Assembly: GCF_003576645.1 (NCBI RefSeq)
Contig: NC_044920.1
Span: forward strand, 25,438,686-25,502,685
DNA: 64,000 nt
Direction: 5' to 3'
Source: Ipomoea triloba
Taxonomy: Eukaryota > Streptophyta > Magnoliopsida > Solanales > Convolvulaceae
Both the position numbers and the translations under genes were made by a program. This document shows, in pieces, positions 1-12,725 of the stretch. A model generated the notes under the pieces. The model ran no database searches. It saw only the letters and a list, made by a program, of their open reading frames with translations, and had not been told where the DNA came from. Positions within the stretch are counted from its first letter, which is position 1. Every line of letters begins with the position of its first letter.

Positions 1-376
1 TGTTCCTGAACCTCGAGTAATTATTCTGTCAGTCCAGACTCTAGAGAGGAGCCAGCCTTTAAAAAAACCTTTTTTTTTTGAAAGACTTTAAAAAAACCTA
101 ATTATGGTCTTTTTTATTTTCTTTTCAAACATAGCGACTTTTATTTGTACGAAGCTGAAGATGAAACCTGTACTGTGTAATTTCATATCTGGAGTTACAA
201 ATTAGTGCTATTAGATTACAATGTCTGTAGGCAAATTTGGTTAATCAATTACACCATAGTAATATTAGAACAAAAGACACTTCACAATTTTACTCCGTAA
301 TAATTAGATATCAAATTTAAACAAATTAGTACTTGGTACTAAAATCAGAACATCACCACGGTCAGCGCCAGCGGCA

Positions 377-419
<43 letters not shown>

Positions 420-1493
420 TCTGACATTAGATAACCATAAAGGCATAAAGCAAGACGGGGTCACGGGTGGCCAACTGGCCAAAGCGTAGCTACTACTCCC
501 TGAATTGTGCATTTGTGATGTCAATTCCAAAAGACATATATTACTTCTGCACCGTTCAACACGATGTCTAATCAGTGGTTTCTGAGGACTATTATTGACT
601 AATTTATAAATAATTAATAAATGTGAAATGTTTTTATATTTATTACTAGTACGGAATTATTACAGTACCACAGTATGTTGGTCCATTGCTGCAATCACCC
701 TCATCTGGTGTCAGTACTATACGTATGTAAGGCATTTGATATGTTTTGTACTTATTGGTTTTACAATCTTGGAGTGATCGCTGCGGAATGATTAACACAA
801 TCACTTAAATAATGTGAAAATACAGAGAAATTGAAGGAAAAAAAAGGCTCATTAGCAAAGAACACTCAATTGTCTTAAGCTCAAGAAAATTTAGAACCAT
901 TGTCTCACCATTTCTCATGGTATTTAAACATAAGGCACTTTACTAAAAAAGAAAACAAATCTCTTTAACGTCACCAAATCCTGGTTAATTATTGTCCGGA
1001 TTTGGTGCTGACAACAAATAAAATATTACATTCTAATTTTAGGAGAATGAGTATATTTTATTAGAGAATGAGTACCTGATCCATTAGTACTATTTCCTTA
1101 AAGGGCATGTACTCGAAGTTGCATCATATTCGGAAATATCTTGAATGCATATTCTCCTACTTTGGTAAATTATTGTTATGTACTGCAATCATCTTCTTAA
1201 TCTAAAACTATTACGGACAAGTAGTGAGTAATACCGGAATTAGAGAGAGGATGGGAAAGAATTCCCGCCGCGTAAGAAAGTCAAAAGTCGTACATATCAT
1301 ATCGAAATAGCGAACAAATGAATGATGACTCTTCCCTGTCGTCTTTACACTCTCCGCTCCCTTCTTCTTCTTCATCGCCTCTCTGCTCTACTTCTTTCAC
1401 AGCTCTTAGCTCATTGCTTAATTATTACAGATCCATAACCAAACTCGGAATTCGTTAATTGCTGAATTTGAGTTCAGAGGGGAAGATTCATTG
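1..1493. other. Upstream region of the prolyl 4-hydroxylase gene
   Basis: No coding feature is visible. An (AAT)n microsatellite of about 14 units lies at about 377-419. The last 170 bases are CT-rich, which is typical of a plant 5' leader and fits the start of the gene at 1494. No clear TATA box can be assigned. Confidence 0.5.
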
Positions 1494-4400
1494 ATGAAGA
1501 CGGCCAATAGAGGCAAATTGGTCGGAGGTGGGTGGAGGACCCTAGGGTTGCCGTTCGTGTTCCTCTTGTGCCTCTGCTTCTTCCTCGCCGGTTTCTTCGG
1601 CTCCTCTCTATTCTCTCAGCAGGTCGGTCCGTGTTCTATTCCATTCCTTGCCTGCCTTGTGTACGTATTGTGTTTGTTAAAATGTATGGATTTTTTTTTA
1701 ATTGTGAAGGATGAAGGATTTATGCGGGCGAGGTCTAGGGTGCTGGAGTCGGTGGATACGCGGCGGGATTTTGATCCGCTGCCGCACGGCGAGACCGGAG
1801 AGGATTCAGTCTCTCTCATCCCCTTTCAGGTGTGCTCTTTTGATGATGTTCGATTCGGCGCCTTTTCTGCACTTTCTCTAGTAGTTTGGTATTCATTTTC
1901 TGTTTTTCGCCTTTTGTTTATTTGTTTTCCTAGCTTAGTATACCTTCAAATATTTTCTTTTAGTTAATGATTTCTTTTTTATGGTTGAGCTGTCCTCATT
2001 GTCTCTTCAACTGTGTTTCTCCCACAAGAGTATCAGATGAGGAGAAAAAGATTTTTGTCTTTTATTAACCACTCAGAGAATCTAATTTTGTTTCTGTGAA
2101 ATTAATATTGTCCATAGTGTAACTGCAATTCAACTTAGTGACAATAATGCTTTGATTTTTATTAGACTGTTTGTAAGGAAAACATGAGATTCTGTCAATC
2201 TATCTATGATTACATAGATGATACGCATGGTGAAATTAGAATTTGTTTTCCTTTTTCATTTTTGGTAAAATATATCTTTTTTGGTTAAGATCAGGAGTCC
2301 AGGATGCCTGTTTTTCCTTATTGAGCAATGGATAGCTAGTCATGATGCCTGTTTTTCTTCATCCTTGCTTATTTGATTACATTTCTTCCTTGACATTGCT
2401 GTTTATCCACGTTTCTCATATTCTTTTTTTGGTAGGTTTTAAGCTGGTATCCCCGTGCATTATACTTTCCAAATTTTGCAACTGCAGAGCAATGTGAAAG
2501 CATTGTCAAAATGGCAAAAAAACAACTCAAACCTTCATCTTTAGCTCTTCGTAAAGGGGAAACGGCAGCAAGCACACAGGGAATAAGGACAAGGTAACTT
2601 GTGTTCATTGGATCAAAGGGATAGCTCATCTGGACAGAGTTCTTCTTGCCAGGCTAGAGATTTTGTATAAAAATCCATTATATTCCCACGAAAAAATATT
2701 TAAAATTAAAATTATCTCTAGCAGAAAACTCGATGATTAAATTTTGGCAAGTCCTTTTTTGCTTTCAAGAAAGACTGTAGTGACTGCTCCTGTTGGCATC
2801 TTTGATTTTGACTGATGACTCAAAGATCTATATTTTTGCATAATACATTCCTTTTCTCTCAGTTCTGGCATGTTTATAAGTGCATCAGAAGACAAAACAG
2901 GAACTTTGGATGTCATTGAGGAGAAAATTGCTAAGGTGACAATGATTCCCAGGTCTAATGGAGAGGTAAAAAGTTAACAAAGACATGTAAAGAACAACAA
3001 TACCTAGTGTTGCCTCTGTAATTGCAATTTTATTTTCCTTCTGTATCTAATTGTTTTACCTGTTTACTTGTGTTGTACTGTTTGTCACTCTTTTCCTCTT
3101 TCTGTCATCCTGTATGTACTGGGTACGCATTTTAGGTGCATGGTTACGTATTTGATACTCCATACATAGTGCATTGGTCCCAACACAAGATGAGCACTAT
3201 ATTTGGTTGTCTTTTAAAAATAGAAACAATAATATCCTTTTTTCACAGAATTGTTGAACTCATGACCATAGTGCATATGTTTGAAGAAATTTACCAGAAA
3301 ATTTAATTTCAATGTTATGAGTTATGACTAATGAATAAGAAGTCCAATACATGCATGCTGGGGGTATCTGTTTTCCTTAGATGATGTGTGCATTTGCTTG
3401 TTGACATCATACTTCATTGTATATCGTAGTTCATCTTAAAACAATTGACCTTTGCCTTCAGGTCAATGGTAAATATCTATAATAGTTTGAGTAATTTGAG
3501 AAATGTTACTGTTTTTCAGGCATTTAATGTTTTGCGCTATGAAATTGGCCAAAGCTATCATTCTCATTATGACGCATTCAATCCCGCTGAATATGGCCCA
3601 CAGAAGAGCCAAAGGGTATGCGCAACTAGATATTCTACATTCACTCTGAGTCTCTGATGTTCTTTGTCACTATATCTATGAAATTGACCAAAGCTATACA
3701 CACTGCTGTTAGTTTGTAAAAAGAATTAGAATCTTTCACATTTGGTCACCCTACTGTGGTAGTACACTCAAATTGAGTGTCTGACTTTCAATTTTGCCAA
3801 ATCTCTTCCCTCACTTTGAAAGATTTACCACATTTGGTCCAATTATTCAGGTTCTAGTTAAAATCAAATGGAGAGGAGGTTAAAAAAGAGACCTTTCAGT
3901 ACACTTTATTTTCTCCAAATTATTAAAATAAATAAATTAGTACAAGAGAAAAACTGTAGTCATGGCCAAGCCACTAAAAATGATGGCCAAAAGAATGAAT
4001 AGAGAGGCCAACTACCCATAGTTGTGCCCACGGTTACAACTTTTTTTAATAATCTGGGGAAAATCGGGGTAGCTATTGAAATGCCTTTTTATAATTTTTT
4101 GACATTTGTGGACTCAATTTTATTGAACCTTTTCAGGTTGCTTCATTCTTGTTATACCTTTCAGATGTTGAAGAAGGTGGGGAAACCATGTTCCCTTTTG
4201 AGGTAATATCAATAATATTTTTGCCGCAACTTTCCTTCCTCCCATCCTTGAAAAGTGGTAACTCTCTTTATATGCAGTATGGGCAGAACATGGATGGTAA
4301 TTATGACTTCCGCAGGTGTGAAGGTTTAAAAGTAAAGCCCCGCAAAGGGGATGGACTTCTATTCTATTCGCTTCTTCTAAATGGCACAATCGATGCGGTG

Positions 4401-4733
4401 AGTTCTTAATTTTGTTAGTCCTTTTTTGACACTCTAGCTTCTTGCTAATTTCTTGAAGTGGCCTACCAAGTCAGCTAGCTGTGAATATGCATGCATCATA
4501 TAATATGTATTGAACTTATGGATTATACATTGTTGGAAAGAGATTTTTGTGTGTTTGTGTTCATAAGGGATAATGAGCAGCGAATTTGTTGAGTGAGTTG
4601 TGATTTCATGAATTTGTTGAGTGAGTTGTGATTTCATGATTCTCAGACCTCGCTTCATGGGAGCTGTCCAGTGATCAAAGGAGAAAAATGGGTGGCAACA
4701 AAGTGGATCAGGGATCAAGAACAAGATGACTAA
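1494..4733 (+). CDS. Prolyl 4-hydroxylase, P4H9-like, membrane anchored
   Basis: An Fe(II)/2-oxoglutarate dioxygenase that hydroxylates peptidyl proline in secretory-pathway proteins such as extensins and AGPs. I join eight exons with GT-AG introns and consistent phase: 1494-1622, 1710-1829, 2436-2593, 2863-2965, 3520-3615, 4137-4202, 4278-4397 and 4647-4733, giving 292 aa. Residues about 17-41 form a single N-terminal membrane anchor (type II, ER/Golgi). The catalytic domain holds the HxD iron ligands (H186, D188 in SHYDAF), the distal iron His H268 in LHGSCPV and the 2-oxoglutarate-binding Lys K278 in GEKW. Length and motif order are normal, so the enzyme looks intact. The ATG at 1494 is preferred because the preceding in-frame TTG is not a start. 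The assignment to the P4H9 type (Arabidopsis At4g33910) is from remembered similarity. A 28-bp tandem repeat abuts the last splice acceptor. Confidence 0.93.
4583..4638 (+). repeat. Two exact 28-bp tandem units in the last P4H intron
   Basis: The units 4583-4610 and 4611-4638 are identical and end eight bases before the exon-8 acceptor at 4647. The polypyrimidine/branch region of this intron has therefore been duplicated. Confidence 0.9.
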
Positions 4734-5306
4734 ATGCACCCCACCCCCATTCTACCAATAACAATGTTACCTAGTGGAATATATTATTTAGTTCTTTTTG
4801 GTCACCATTTGTGAAAGATATTCCCTGTATCATAATGAGGAAATAGTGCAATTTTATTTTTTTTACATTATTATGTTTTTGGTGCTCTAAACTTCTTTTA
4901 CCCTAAATTTCATCAAACATGACTGCCCACTAAAGGTTGTGTAGATAGATACAGTAAATCAATTTTCTCACAAAAAATGCATCCTCATTCCTATGAACAA
5001 AATAATAGTATCAGTGGTAAATACATAAACTTCTTCTGTTTAATACTTCTTTTGACCTCTGCAAGACCTTCTAACTATAATTACAGCAAAGGTAGCTTTA
5101 TCTGTATGAATTCTGGCTGTAATTCATCTCCTCTTCAAACTTAAGTAGACCAGTGTCCACAATGAACATTTGCATGATTCCTCTGATCCACAATTCACAA
5201 AGGAATCTAATGCTTAACAGGTTTCAGAATGAAAAATTTTCGTCTCTGAATTGTGGATTATTAACAATCCACCTGCTTGGATGAATGATAATATCCAAAG
5301 GCAGAA
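4734..5306. other. Intergenic spacer between convergent genes
   Basis: Holds the 3' UTRs of the P4H gene (+) and the MFS transporter gene (-). No ORF, repeat or RNA gene is recognised. Confidence 0.6.
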
Positions 5307-7780
5307 TCACGACTTATGCCAGTCTTGATGAAGTTGCTTCCCCAACCGCTTTAACATATGCATGCAACCGGCTGCAGTGAAAAGTCCAAGAGCACCCGCC
5401 GCTATAATGGTTGAATTTTCAAGGTTATGGCAATAACTCCGCTGCAAATTGTCACATTTAAATAGTGAATAAACATAACATAGATCCAGTTCAAAACTTA
5501 GAGTCAGCAGTACTTTGCAATTGGATAATTTTCACTTAAATAATACATACCTGCACCAGAAAGAACAAGAATGCAGCATGTGATGGAAACAGAGATAAGC
5601 TCATCATTCCTGCACGAAGTTCATTTGGTACAAACCTGCAAAAACGAATTGAAGCATAAGAGTTATAAGATCAAAGAAATCGGACAAATCAAAAAATTAC
5701 AAAAAAAAAAAAACTGAGCAACATTATTTACATGGTTCTTAATCTGGCAAGTGATGGCAAAACCAGTCCTACACAGGCATGGAATATGCAGAATAGTATC
5801 AAAAGAGCTTCGATTTCCTGGAATTAAATCACAAGTATGAACGACAAGCCTGGTATCTTAAGATCATGGCGGAAAAAAGGGAAATGGTAAAGATACCTGG
5901 TAGTCAAAAGCTACAATGGATAGAACAGAGCCCATAAGAATAAAAATGTATACTAAGTATTCCTCAGTCCGAAGTGATAATGGCCCATTGAACCATGGAA
6001 ATGCAGTGCTGCCTAGCATTCTCGCACCAAGGAAACAAGGGTATAGCAAACCTAACAAAATCTCTCTCCCATCAGCCTATAAGCACAACAAAATATTCAA
6101 AATAGCAAGTCAAGAAACAAAATGAAAAAAAAAATCCAAAATCAAGAGAAAAGAAAGTCATCTCAAACTTCTACAATCATCTGTATGTTTGAAAGGAGGA
6201 TGTCCGTGACCAGAAAACATCAAAATACAACACATAAACACAGTCAAATTCATGTGGTTATATTTTGATCAAATGTGTGTATCATGCAAATCATTTAAGT
6301 GAACATTAATATGGAATGATGAAATTCGTCAACTCAGACAAATAACACAGAATGAAATGAAACTGCTCCATTAAAATCATACCACCATAGTTGGAGCCCA
6401 AAGAATCCAAAATACAGAACTTGAGAAATGAACACAAGCTTGCACCCATGAAAGCAGCCATATTCTTCTATCTAGCAAAGCATAAACAGTTCATGATAAG
6501 ATATGGCAGGTGCTTCTTTATACATATTAATACTCAAGACCATTTCAAGAGAAGTGGGATAAAAAGAAAGAAATAGACATCTGATACCAGCGAAGAGTGT
6601 ATGGAATTTGATTTGATAATTTTTATATTCAGCAGTTTGTGGAAATTCTTTCCATCCTCGACTGGCAAATATTAAAGCAACAATTGCCAGTATTGCAGCT
6701 GCAACGGGAAGAGAATGTGTAATTGACTCTGCATTCCCAGCAATGAGCCAGTTCCCAAGCACTTGGCTACCAATGAACGATGCAGATTCAACCAAGGACA
6801 TTAACCAAAACATTTCATTTAACACATCCTGCCTCAGCCCTTGCTGCAAGAAAACAAGATTAGTTTAAACAAGCAATTTGTGAAATCATAACGTTATGAA
6901 AAAATAATAACTCTAAAAAATAAACATTGCATTTGCAGAATATACAAGAACTGACAAATGCAAAGTCACAAACCTGTTCGTGCTCAACTACCATCCATGT
7001 CTCAAAATTGAAGAAAAAAATTGAAGAGGCAAGAGAGAGGCAGATACTGGCAATCCAAACACTAGGATTTGCATTAACCCTCTTCCAAATGGCAACAAAG
7101 AGGTGCAGCATGAAAAATAACAAACACACTTTCTTTTGACCACTGCAAAAACAAGCCAAAAAACCACAACAGAACATCTAGTGTTAGAAAACAGCAACTG
7201 CATTTTCCCTATAGAAACTAGTACTCTGTGAACTTCAAGAATTAAATTGGAAACTTAAAAAGAGAATTAGCTGAGTTCCATTACATCAAATCTGACAGTA
7301 TCCCCAAAAAGGAGCCAACAAAGAGAGCAGCCACACATCCAATACACAGCGATAGTACCATCTGGTCCTTGCTAACTCCATAATGTGTCAATTCATACTC
7401 CCCAAACACAGCCCACAAGCCCTCCATCACTGCAAATAAAAAATTCAAAAGATCAAGAAATCATTTATATGAACGAAAAAAAAAACATTTTTTCCCGCTT
7501 TTCTTAGTAGCAATTAGTAAAATACACGGATTTCACCAAAAACTAATTCACACGAATCAGTAAGCACACTGTACATTGTACCTGAAGAGATGGAAAATAA
7601 GAAAATGAAGTTTCTTCGGAAGCGAGAGAGAGAAGGCGAGAGTGAATGATCGAGGACATTGGAAGCTCTGGGGTTAGAGTTGACGGGGAAACATAAAATT
7701 GAGAGTAAAGATGATGCGAAGAGGAAGATGTAGAGTGCAGGGTTGGGCTCCCACACATCGGCGTCAATCACCACTGCCAT
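5307..7780 (-). CDS. MFS transporter, molybdate-anion transporter (MFSD5/MOT2-like)
   Basis: A polytopic major facilitator family membrane protein. Plant homologues are annotated as molybdate-anion transporters; the substrate here is inferred from family only. Nine exons, read on the minus strand from the ATG at 7780: 7582-7780, 7285-7429, 6974-7142, 6588-6843, 6383-6471, 5897-6076, 5732-5817, 5551-5635 and 5307-5441, all GT-AG and in phase, giving 447 aa. The N-terminus contains WEPNPALY and a first hydrophobic helix. The MFS motif-A-like loop SDLIGQKK lies near residues 111-119, FETWMV follows in exon 3, and the C-terminus is hydrophilic (QDWHKS). The short exon 5 (6383-6471, containing WILWAPTMV) has no long ORF and was found by phase and family pattern. 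No break is seen. Its 5' end faces the ACBP3 gene across about 2.7 kb of repeats. Confidence 0.92.
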
Positions 7781-8734
7781 TTGCTCTGGCGGGAATGAAA
7801 TGTGAAAAGTGAATAAAAAAAGAAGGGGAAGATCTTATTATAAGAGAGATCTGAAAACCCTAGATCCAGTGTTGTGTTCCCCCGAGCGTGCGTTTTGATT
7901 CTGCGCCAGCGGGTCTTGAAATCAACTGAGATTCAGACGACAATCAAAATCAATGGAGCTCCCCGACACCTGGGAATGCCGCTGCCCTCCGGGCATTAAC
8001 CGCCAAATCGTGAATTGGGCGTTTTGTAGATTTCATTATTTTACAAAATTTTTAATTCAAATAATACATATAAAGATATTATTCATATCTAAGTGCAGTT
8101 TGCACAATACTCAGATTTGTCCGTGCACACACTCAATTTCTTTGTTATTTAACAAAAAGTGAACACACAATTATTTGTTGAATTTACACAAAATTTGATT
8201 GAGAAATATGTTTCCAAGAATGAAACAATAAAAATAAAAAATAATTAATAAAAAAAATAAAATATTAATAAAGTTATAGGACAACCCTACTTGTTCTACA
8301 TGACTTACAACTACACTTTAGAGCATCCTTATCAGTGGAGATATTTTGGGGTTATTGAGGAGTTTTTGAAAGTGCGATTAGGAAAGAGAATGAGGAAAGA
8401 AAGAAAAAAAAATGAAACAATTCTGAAAATTAAAAAAAAAATTAAAAAGTATGATTTAATGTCAGAGTGCCCGCCCCAACGGGCGCATGGGAAGTACGCG
8501 CTCGCTGGGGCGACAGTGTGCGCCAATCGCGAGGCGCGCACTATTGTTATTTTCTTTGTTTTTTTTTTCTCTTGACATGATATCTTCTTTTGCAGAATGT
8601 CCAAAGCATGAAATAACTCCCCCTTACATCAGTTTCAAAATCATAAATGAGATAATTCTCTGCCATGAACTCCAAAATAACTACAGATGGGGATGCTCTT
8701 TTGGTCTCAAGCACTCACAAGTGCATTTCTGCGT

Positions 8735-9040
8735 TTGGTTAGAATGAAGGAATTATGAGAGAATGAATTATAATTTGGTGAAAATAAATAAGGTGAAAAT
8801 TAAGTAGGAATTCAAATTACGGTGTTTAGTATGTAATAATAATAGTAATAATAACCAAGAATACTAGTGTCATTTCATCCATTTTTTTCTTTTCTCACAA
8901 CTATTGAATTGCAATTCATGTGGGGTACCCATGAATTGCAATTTAACAAAAGGAGGGGATTGTAATTTTCTCCAACCAAACATTGTAATTGGGGTGGTCA
9001 AAGAATTTTGGTTGAATTACAATGCAATTCATGTCTACTA
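8735..9040. repeat. MITE-like element with internal palindrome
   Basis: Starts with GCGTTTGGTTAGAATGAAGG, and a diverged relative begins near 49878 (CGTTTGGTTGGACGAC followed by similar sequence including GAATTATAAC). The middle (about 8905-8943) is an almost perfect palindrome built on GAATTGCAATTCATG. The CGTTTGGTT start is common in hAT-type MITEs, but class and borders are uncertain. Confidence 0.4.
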
Positions 9041-9044
9041 AATA

Positions 9045-9485
9045 ACTCATCATGGTCTTAGGGGCTTACAAGTGCACTTTTTGGTCTTGGGGGATCACAA
9101 GTGCACTTATCGGTCTCAAGGGTTCTCAAGTATACTTCTCGGTCTCAAAGAGTCTACATGACTACTTGTCGACCTCTATGACCATAGACTTATTGATCGT
9201 CATATCAGTAGACTTATCGGTCTTCATTGCTAGTTAACTCCGTTATTACTTTTGTAGCTGTCACCTCAACAAATTACACTTGTAATGATCAACCTGAGTG
9301 TCCAATCAAGGGATGTCATGTCGTCCTCATCATTACTAAACATCATTATGTCTAGATCTATTTTGAGTATTTCAAAAAAAAAAAAGTAGATCAAATATAT
9401 ACCATCCAATAATAATAGGGGATTTCAGTCTAACCCAATCTAAAAAGACTTATGATTTGTTCCCTTTCATCAATATACACTATCA
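9045..9485. repeat. Degenerate dispersed repeat, copy 1
   Basis: Built of short imperfect units around AAGTGCACTTNTNGGTCTCA. It is followed by a block (about 9419-9480) that resembles about 45786-45860. The same arrangement recurs at about 45060-45860, so both are copies of one unidentified dispersed repeat. Confidence 0.5.
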
Positions 9486-10532
9486 AATACAATTAGCTTT
9501 ATTTTAATTAATAAAACTTATACTACGTAATGTTTTATTGTGAGGTATGACGAGTTCGGTCAACATCAAGCCCAAATTAGTGATGTAATAGGTTCTTGCA
9601 AAAGTTGGAGTAAACAACAAAGTTATGCGATCACCAATTGACTGTTTGTTTGTTTGTTTTTTTTTGGTCTCATTCTCTCTACTTCTGTATTCTCCTCTTT
9701 CTTTGCTGGAGTTGTAAAAAAACTCAACTGTTAGACTTGCTTCAACTTTTGACAGGTGTATCTATTAACCATTAATGTTATTGATAATTGTTATTTATGC
9801 TTTAGAGATTTATATATTTATTAACTGATTATAAATTTGTAATTGTCGCAATAAAAAGGGTAATGCAAAAAATTAGGATTGTGCCCTTAAGAAATACCAA
9901 TCCTTCATCAGGAGCTTCATTGATATAATTCATTGGCTCTTAGCAAACAAATAGCTCACCAACTTCAAGTTGATAAATGATTATTCATAGATAACATAAT
10001 ACACTGTCATATATACATTAGACATGGCTGCCATGTCTGAGCTTTAAATCCTAAGATAACCAGAGGAAAGGATGGCTGATGCATCCGTTAAACAACCTTC
10101 GCCGCGAAGTGGGACCATCATGAATGACTGTCACTGCTCATTCTTTGTTTTGGGTACCAAAAATAAAAGGAAATTGATCAGGTATTGCTAACACAGTTTC
10201 AGAAAAGAAGAACAATGCAAACCCTTTTGCAGTAAGGGAAGTTGATACAACAAAGGATTCAGTTTCATGAAATGTGGGTAAAGATGACTGAAATTTCTAT
10301 GTCAATTTCATCTTCACAGTACATGTGGTCTTTAGAATTGAATAATGTGTTCTGTCTCAACTAAAATGTGGGTGAGACTGCACGTTTATGTTATGCATAT
10401 ATGATGCTTGCTCAACATTCAGAAATCAGAATAAAGACAGTTTCATGCAGTTTATGTGATTTGCAGGATGAATCTAGCAGATGAATAGCTGTAACAAGTA
10501 GAGAGTTATTCTTTATGAAGAGAATTGTTTAC

Positions 10533-11935
10533 CTTCCAATCAGTAATGCCACTTGACAGAAGAGCTATATACTGTTCCATGGCTTCCTCCCTGCTAATGT
10601 CCCCTAGGCTATTCCAAGCAGTCCTACAACAACAGAATTTGCTTAATCACATGAATTCCCAGTAGCCATATTTCTTCAAACCAAGAGATACACACGAAAA
10701 CAGAATCTATTAACGATTATTAAACGCAAATCCATTGCACATTACGAGCCTTGTTCAACTACATCCCTCCACCAGAACTATCACCCAACAGCAAAATCCT
10801 TAAATTCTAAATTCGTGCTAGTAAATTGCAATTGAAAGCTGTTCATTCTCATCTTATCAGTCCAATTTCATATGCAAAGAGATCATAAGCAATCAACAAG
10901 ACAACAACCCTGTTATTGACATTTATGTTGGTTCATGCCAGCACATCACATGCAATTTTTATTAACTGGATTAGTGAATAAAGTCACAAACTTGGGTCTC
11001 TTGTTAGCAATTATGATCAAAGTAATGAAACTAGGTTAGCAATTATGATCTGGACTAACAAAATATTGCAATCACTTGAATTAATGATAGTTCTGGGAAT
11101 AGAGATACCATTTTGCACGAGCTGAAACCTTCAGAGCCATGGGCTGAGCAGTGGAGCAAGGTCCATCAGTAGCAATCTTGTGAAGGCCATAAAGCTGCAT
11201 TTTAAATTCATTGTCAAATTGGTCAGAATTTGCATTAGAATCCACAAACACCACTGCAGCATCAAAGCTCTTTTCCAGCTCTGTTCTTTCTATATCCTCC
11301 CAATCATCATCAAACAGCCCATCATTATCCTCACTGCTCTCATTTTCCATCTTGTTGGGTGCCTTTCCCACTCCTTCCCTCTCACCAAATTCAATCCCAA
11401 TTTCCCCAGAATCCCCTCCACCCATGTCCCCCAATTCTACTTCGATTTCGCGAGACTTTGTTCTCACGGAACTTTCATCAGCCACTTTCTGCTCCATTCC
11501 ATCACACCCCAAGAGATTTTCTTGATCTTTTGCCAACTCCTCATCTACTTTTACTGCCTCATCTTCAACTCCAAAATTCCCTCTCACGGGACTTTCATCA
11601 AACACTTTCTGCTCCATTCCATCACACCCCAAAATACTTTCTTGATCTTTTCCCAACTCTTCCCCTACTTTCACTGCCTCATCTTCCTCAAACACCCCAC
11701 GCTCTTCCTTCACACGATCACCAAATTGCACCACGCCATGTTGAATTCTCATCTCCCCACCGTCCATTGCTCGATTTGAAGCTGCTTTTGGAATCGCACC
11801 CCCGCAACAGAAGCTCATGTTCCTGTCTTCTTCGACAACAACAGAGGAGAAGAATTTGCAGAGCAAGAAAGTGATCATCAGAGATAGCCCGACAGTAAAG
11901 GCCAATTCTTGGAAGAACAGCGTATCAATACCCAT
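10533..11935 (-). CDS. Acyl-CoA-binding domain protein, ACBP3-like (3' end unresolved)
   Basis: Binds long-chain acyl-CoA esters; plant class III ACBPs enter the secretory pathway. Exon 1 is 11935-11109 and exon 2 is 10623-10533 on the minus strand, a GT-AG intron completing a Trp codon. The ATG at 11935 is chosen because the protein then opens with a hydrophobic helix (residues about 8-35, SLMITFLLCKFF) as in ACBP3; an in-frame upstream ATG at 12142 would bury it. A long acidic linker follows. The ACB domain starts near residue 215 and shows the ligand-site motifs YGLHKIATDG (249-258) and AKW (274-276), continuing EEAMEQYIALL in exon 2. At 10533 there is a good donor (AAG/GTAAAC). Read-through adds eight residues and a stop; a further short exon is equally possible. 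The linker carries an exact-period 40-codon duplication. Confidence 0.85.
11462..11701 (-). repeat. In-frame 120-bp tandem duplication in the ACBP3-like linker
   Basis: Two 120-bp units (11462-11581 and 11582-11701) encode 40-residue repeats containing EDEAVKV, EELxKDQE and LGCDGMEQKV. The period is exactly 40 codons, so the frame is kept. The copies have diverged at several bases. Confidence 0.88.
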
Positions 11936-12332
11936 ATTGCGCAGGCAGCAAAGGGAAAGAATTTTTGTAGAGAAGATTGGAATTGTTGAGGCAGTCGAGG
12001 AATTTGAAGGCCAGAGCAAAGCATATCCCCCCGAGATGGAACTGCGGAATGACGGTCTGGGCCCCACTCGTTTGCCATTTTCCTCTTTTATTAAACTACA
12101 ATTTTGCTGGATTGGGGATTTAAGGTAAGTATCCTTCTCCATTTCATCATTCTCTACTATACATGTTTGATATGAACTACAAACTTCTTAAATGAAATTT
12201 AAGAGGATGTTTGATACTAAATGAGAGATTCTCCATTAATTACTTGAGAAATTTTAAAAAAAAACATATTAATTGTGGTTCTAAAATTATTTAAAAAGTG
12301 ATGTATTTCTTTCTTTATTTAAAAATTATATT

Positions 12333-12591
12333 TTTTCTGTCCCATTTTACATGTCTTGTTTACTATTCATTGGTCAAACCAACTCTTTCTTCATTGCTTA
12401 TTTTCTTTACTAATTTTTAATTATTTTTAAATTTGATTTTTTTGTGTTTAATAATACTTTTAATGTAGTTTCTAAATATATAAATTTTATATACTAATAC
12501 TAAATTTAATATTATGAATAATTGAATTAAAAATAAGTTCAGTCAAGCCTCGTTAACCGAATCAGACAAACAAAATGGGACGGAGGTAGTA
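12333..12591. mobile_element. Stowaway-like MITE, copy 1
   Basis: About 259 bp. The left end reads CTGTCCCATTTTACATGTC and the right end ATGGGACGGAGGTAGT, the familiar CTCCCTCCGTCCCA inverted terminus of Tc1/mariner-derived Stowaway elements. It is homologous along its length to 59419-59675. Non-coding. Confidence 0.72.
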
Positions 12592-12649
12592 GATACTTTT
12601 TTGAGTATACGGACCCTATTACATTGTATCATCTATATACTTGTCAATA

Positions 12650-12725
12650 TAGCCTCAGTAAGAATCTCATGACCTCCCATTTGAGAAAGTCACTACATAT
12701 CACTTGACTACAAGGTCATCGACAA
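12650..12725 (-). repeat. SINE-like tRNA-derived fragment
   Basis: The reverse complement contains GACCTTGTAGTCAAGTGATA and GGGAGGTCATGAGATTCTTA, resembling degenerate A and B boxes of plant SINEs. The fragment at about 54685-54772 is alike. It is too degenerate to be a tRNA gene. Confidence 0.35.

Larger units (their letters stand above)
7781..10532. other. Intergenic region with degenerate repeats
   Basis: Contains the promoter of the MFS gene, a MITE-like segment (about 8735-9040), a degenerate repeat shared with 45 kb (about 9045-9480) and, at the right, the 3' UTR or a possible last short exon of the ACBP3-like gene. The remainder (about 9500-10500) shows nothing recognisable. Confidence 0.5.

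Noticed and set aside
345..530. Tyr-rich ORF over a microsatellite (also at 39137-39379)
   Set aside because: The Tyr runs are translations of (AAT/ATT)n repeats; there is no exon context.
11180..12128. Long plus-strand ORFs of 103-199 codons
   Set aside because: They are antisense shadows of the ACBP3-like coding exon; their repeated Pro/Ser/His pattern comes from the duplicated acidic linker.
12140..12142. Upstream ATG as start of the ACBP3-like protein
   Set aside because: It would place 69 polar residues before the signal-anchor helix, unlike the family; the ATG at 11935 fits better.
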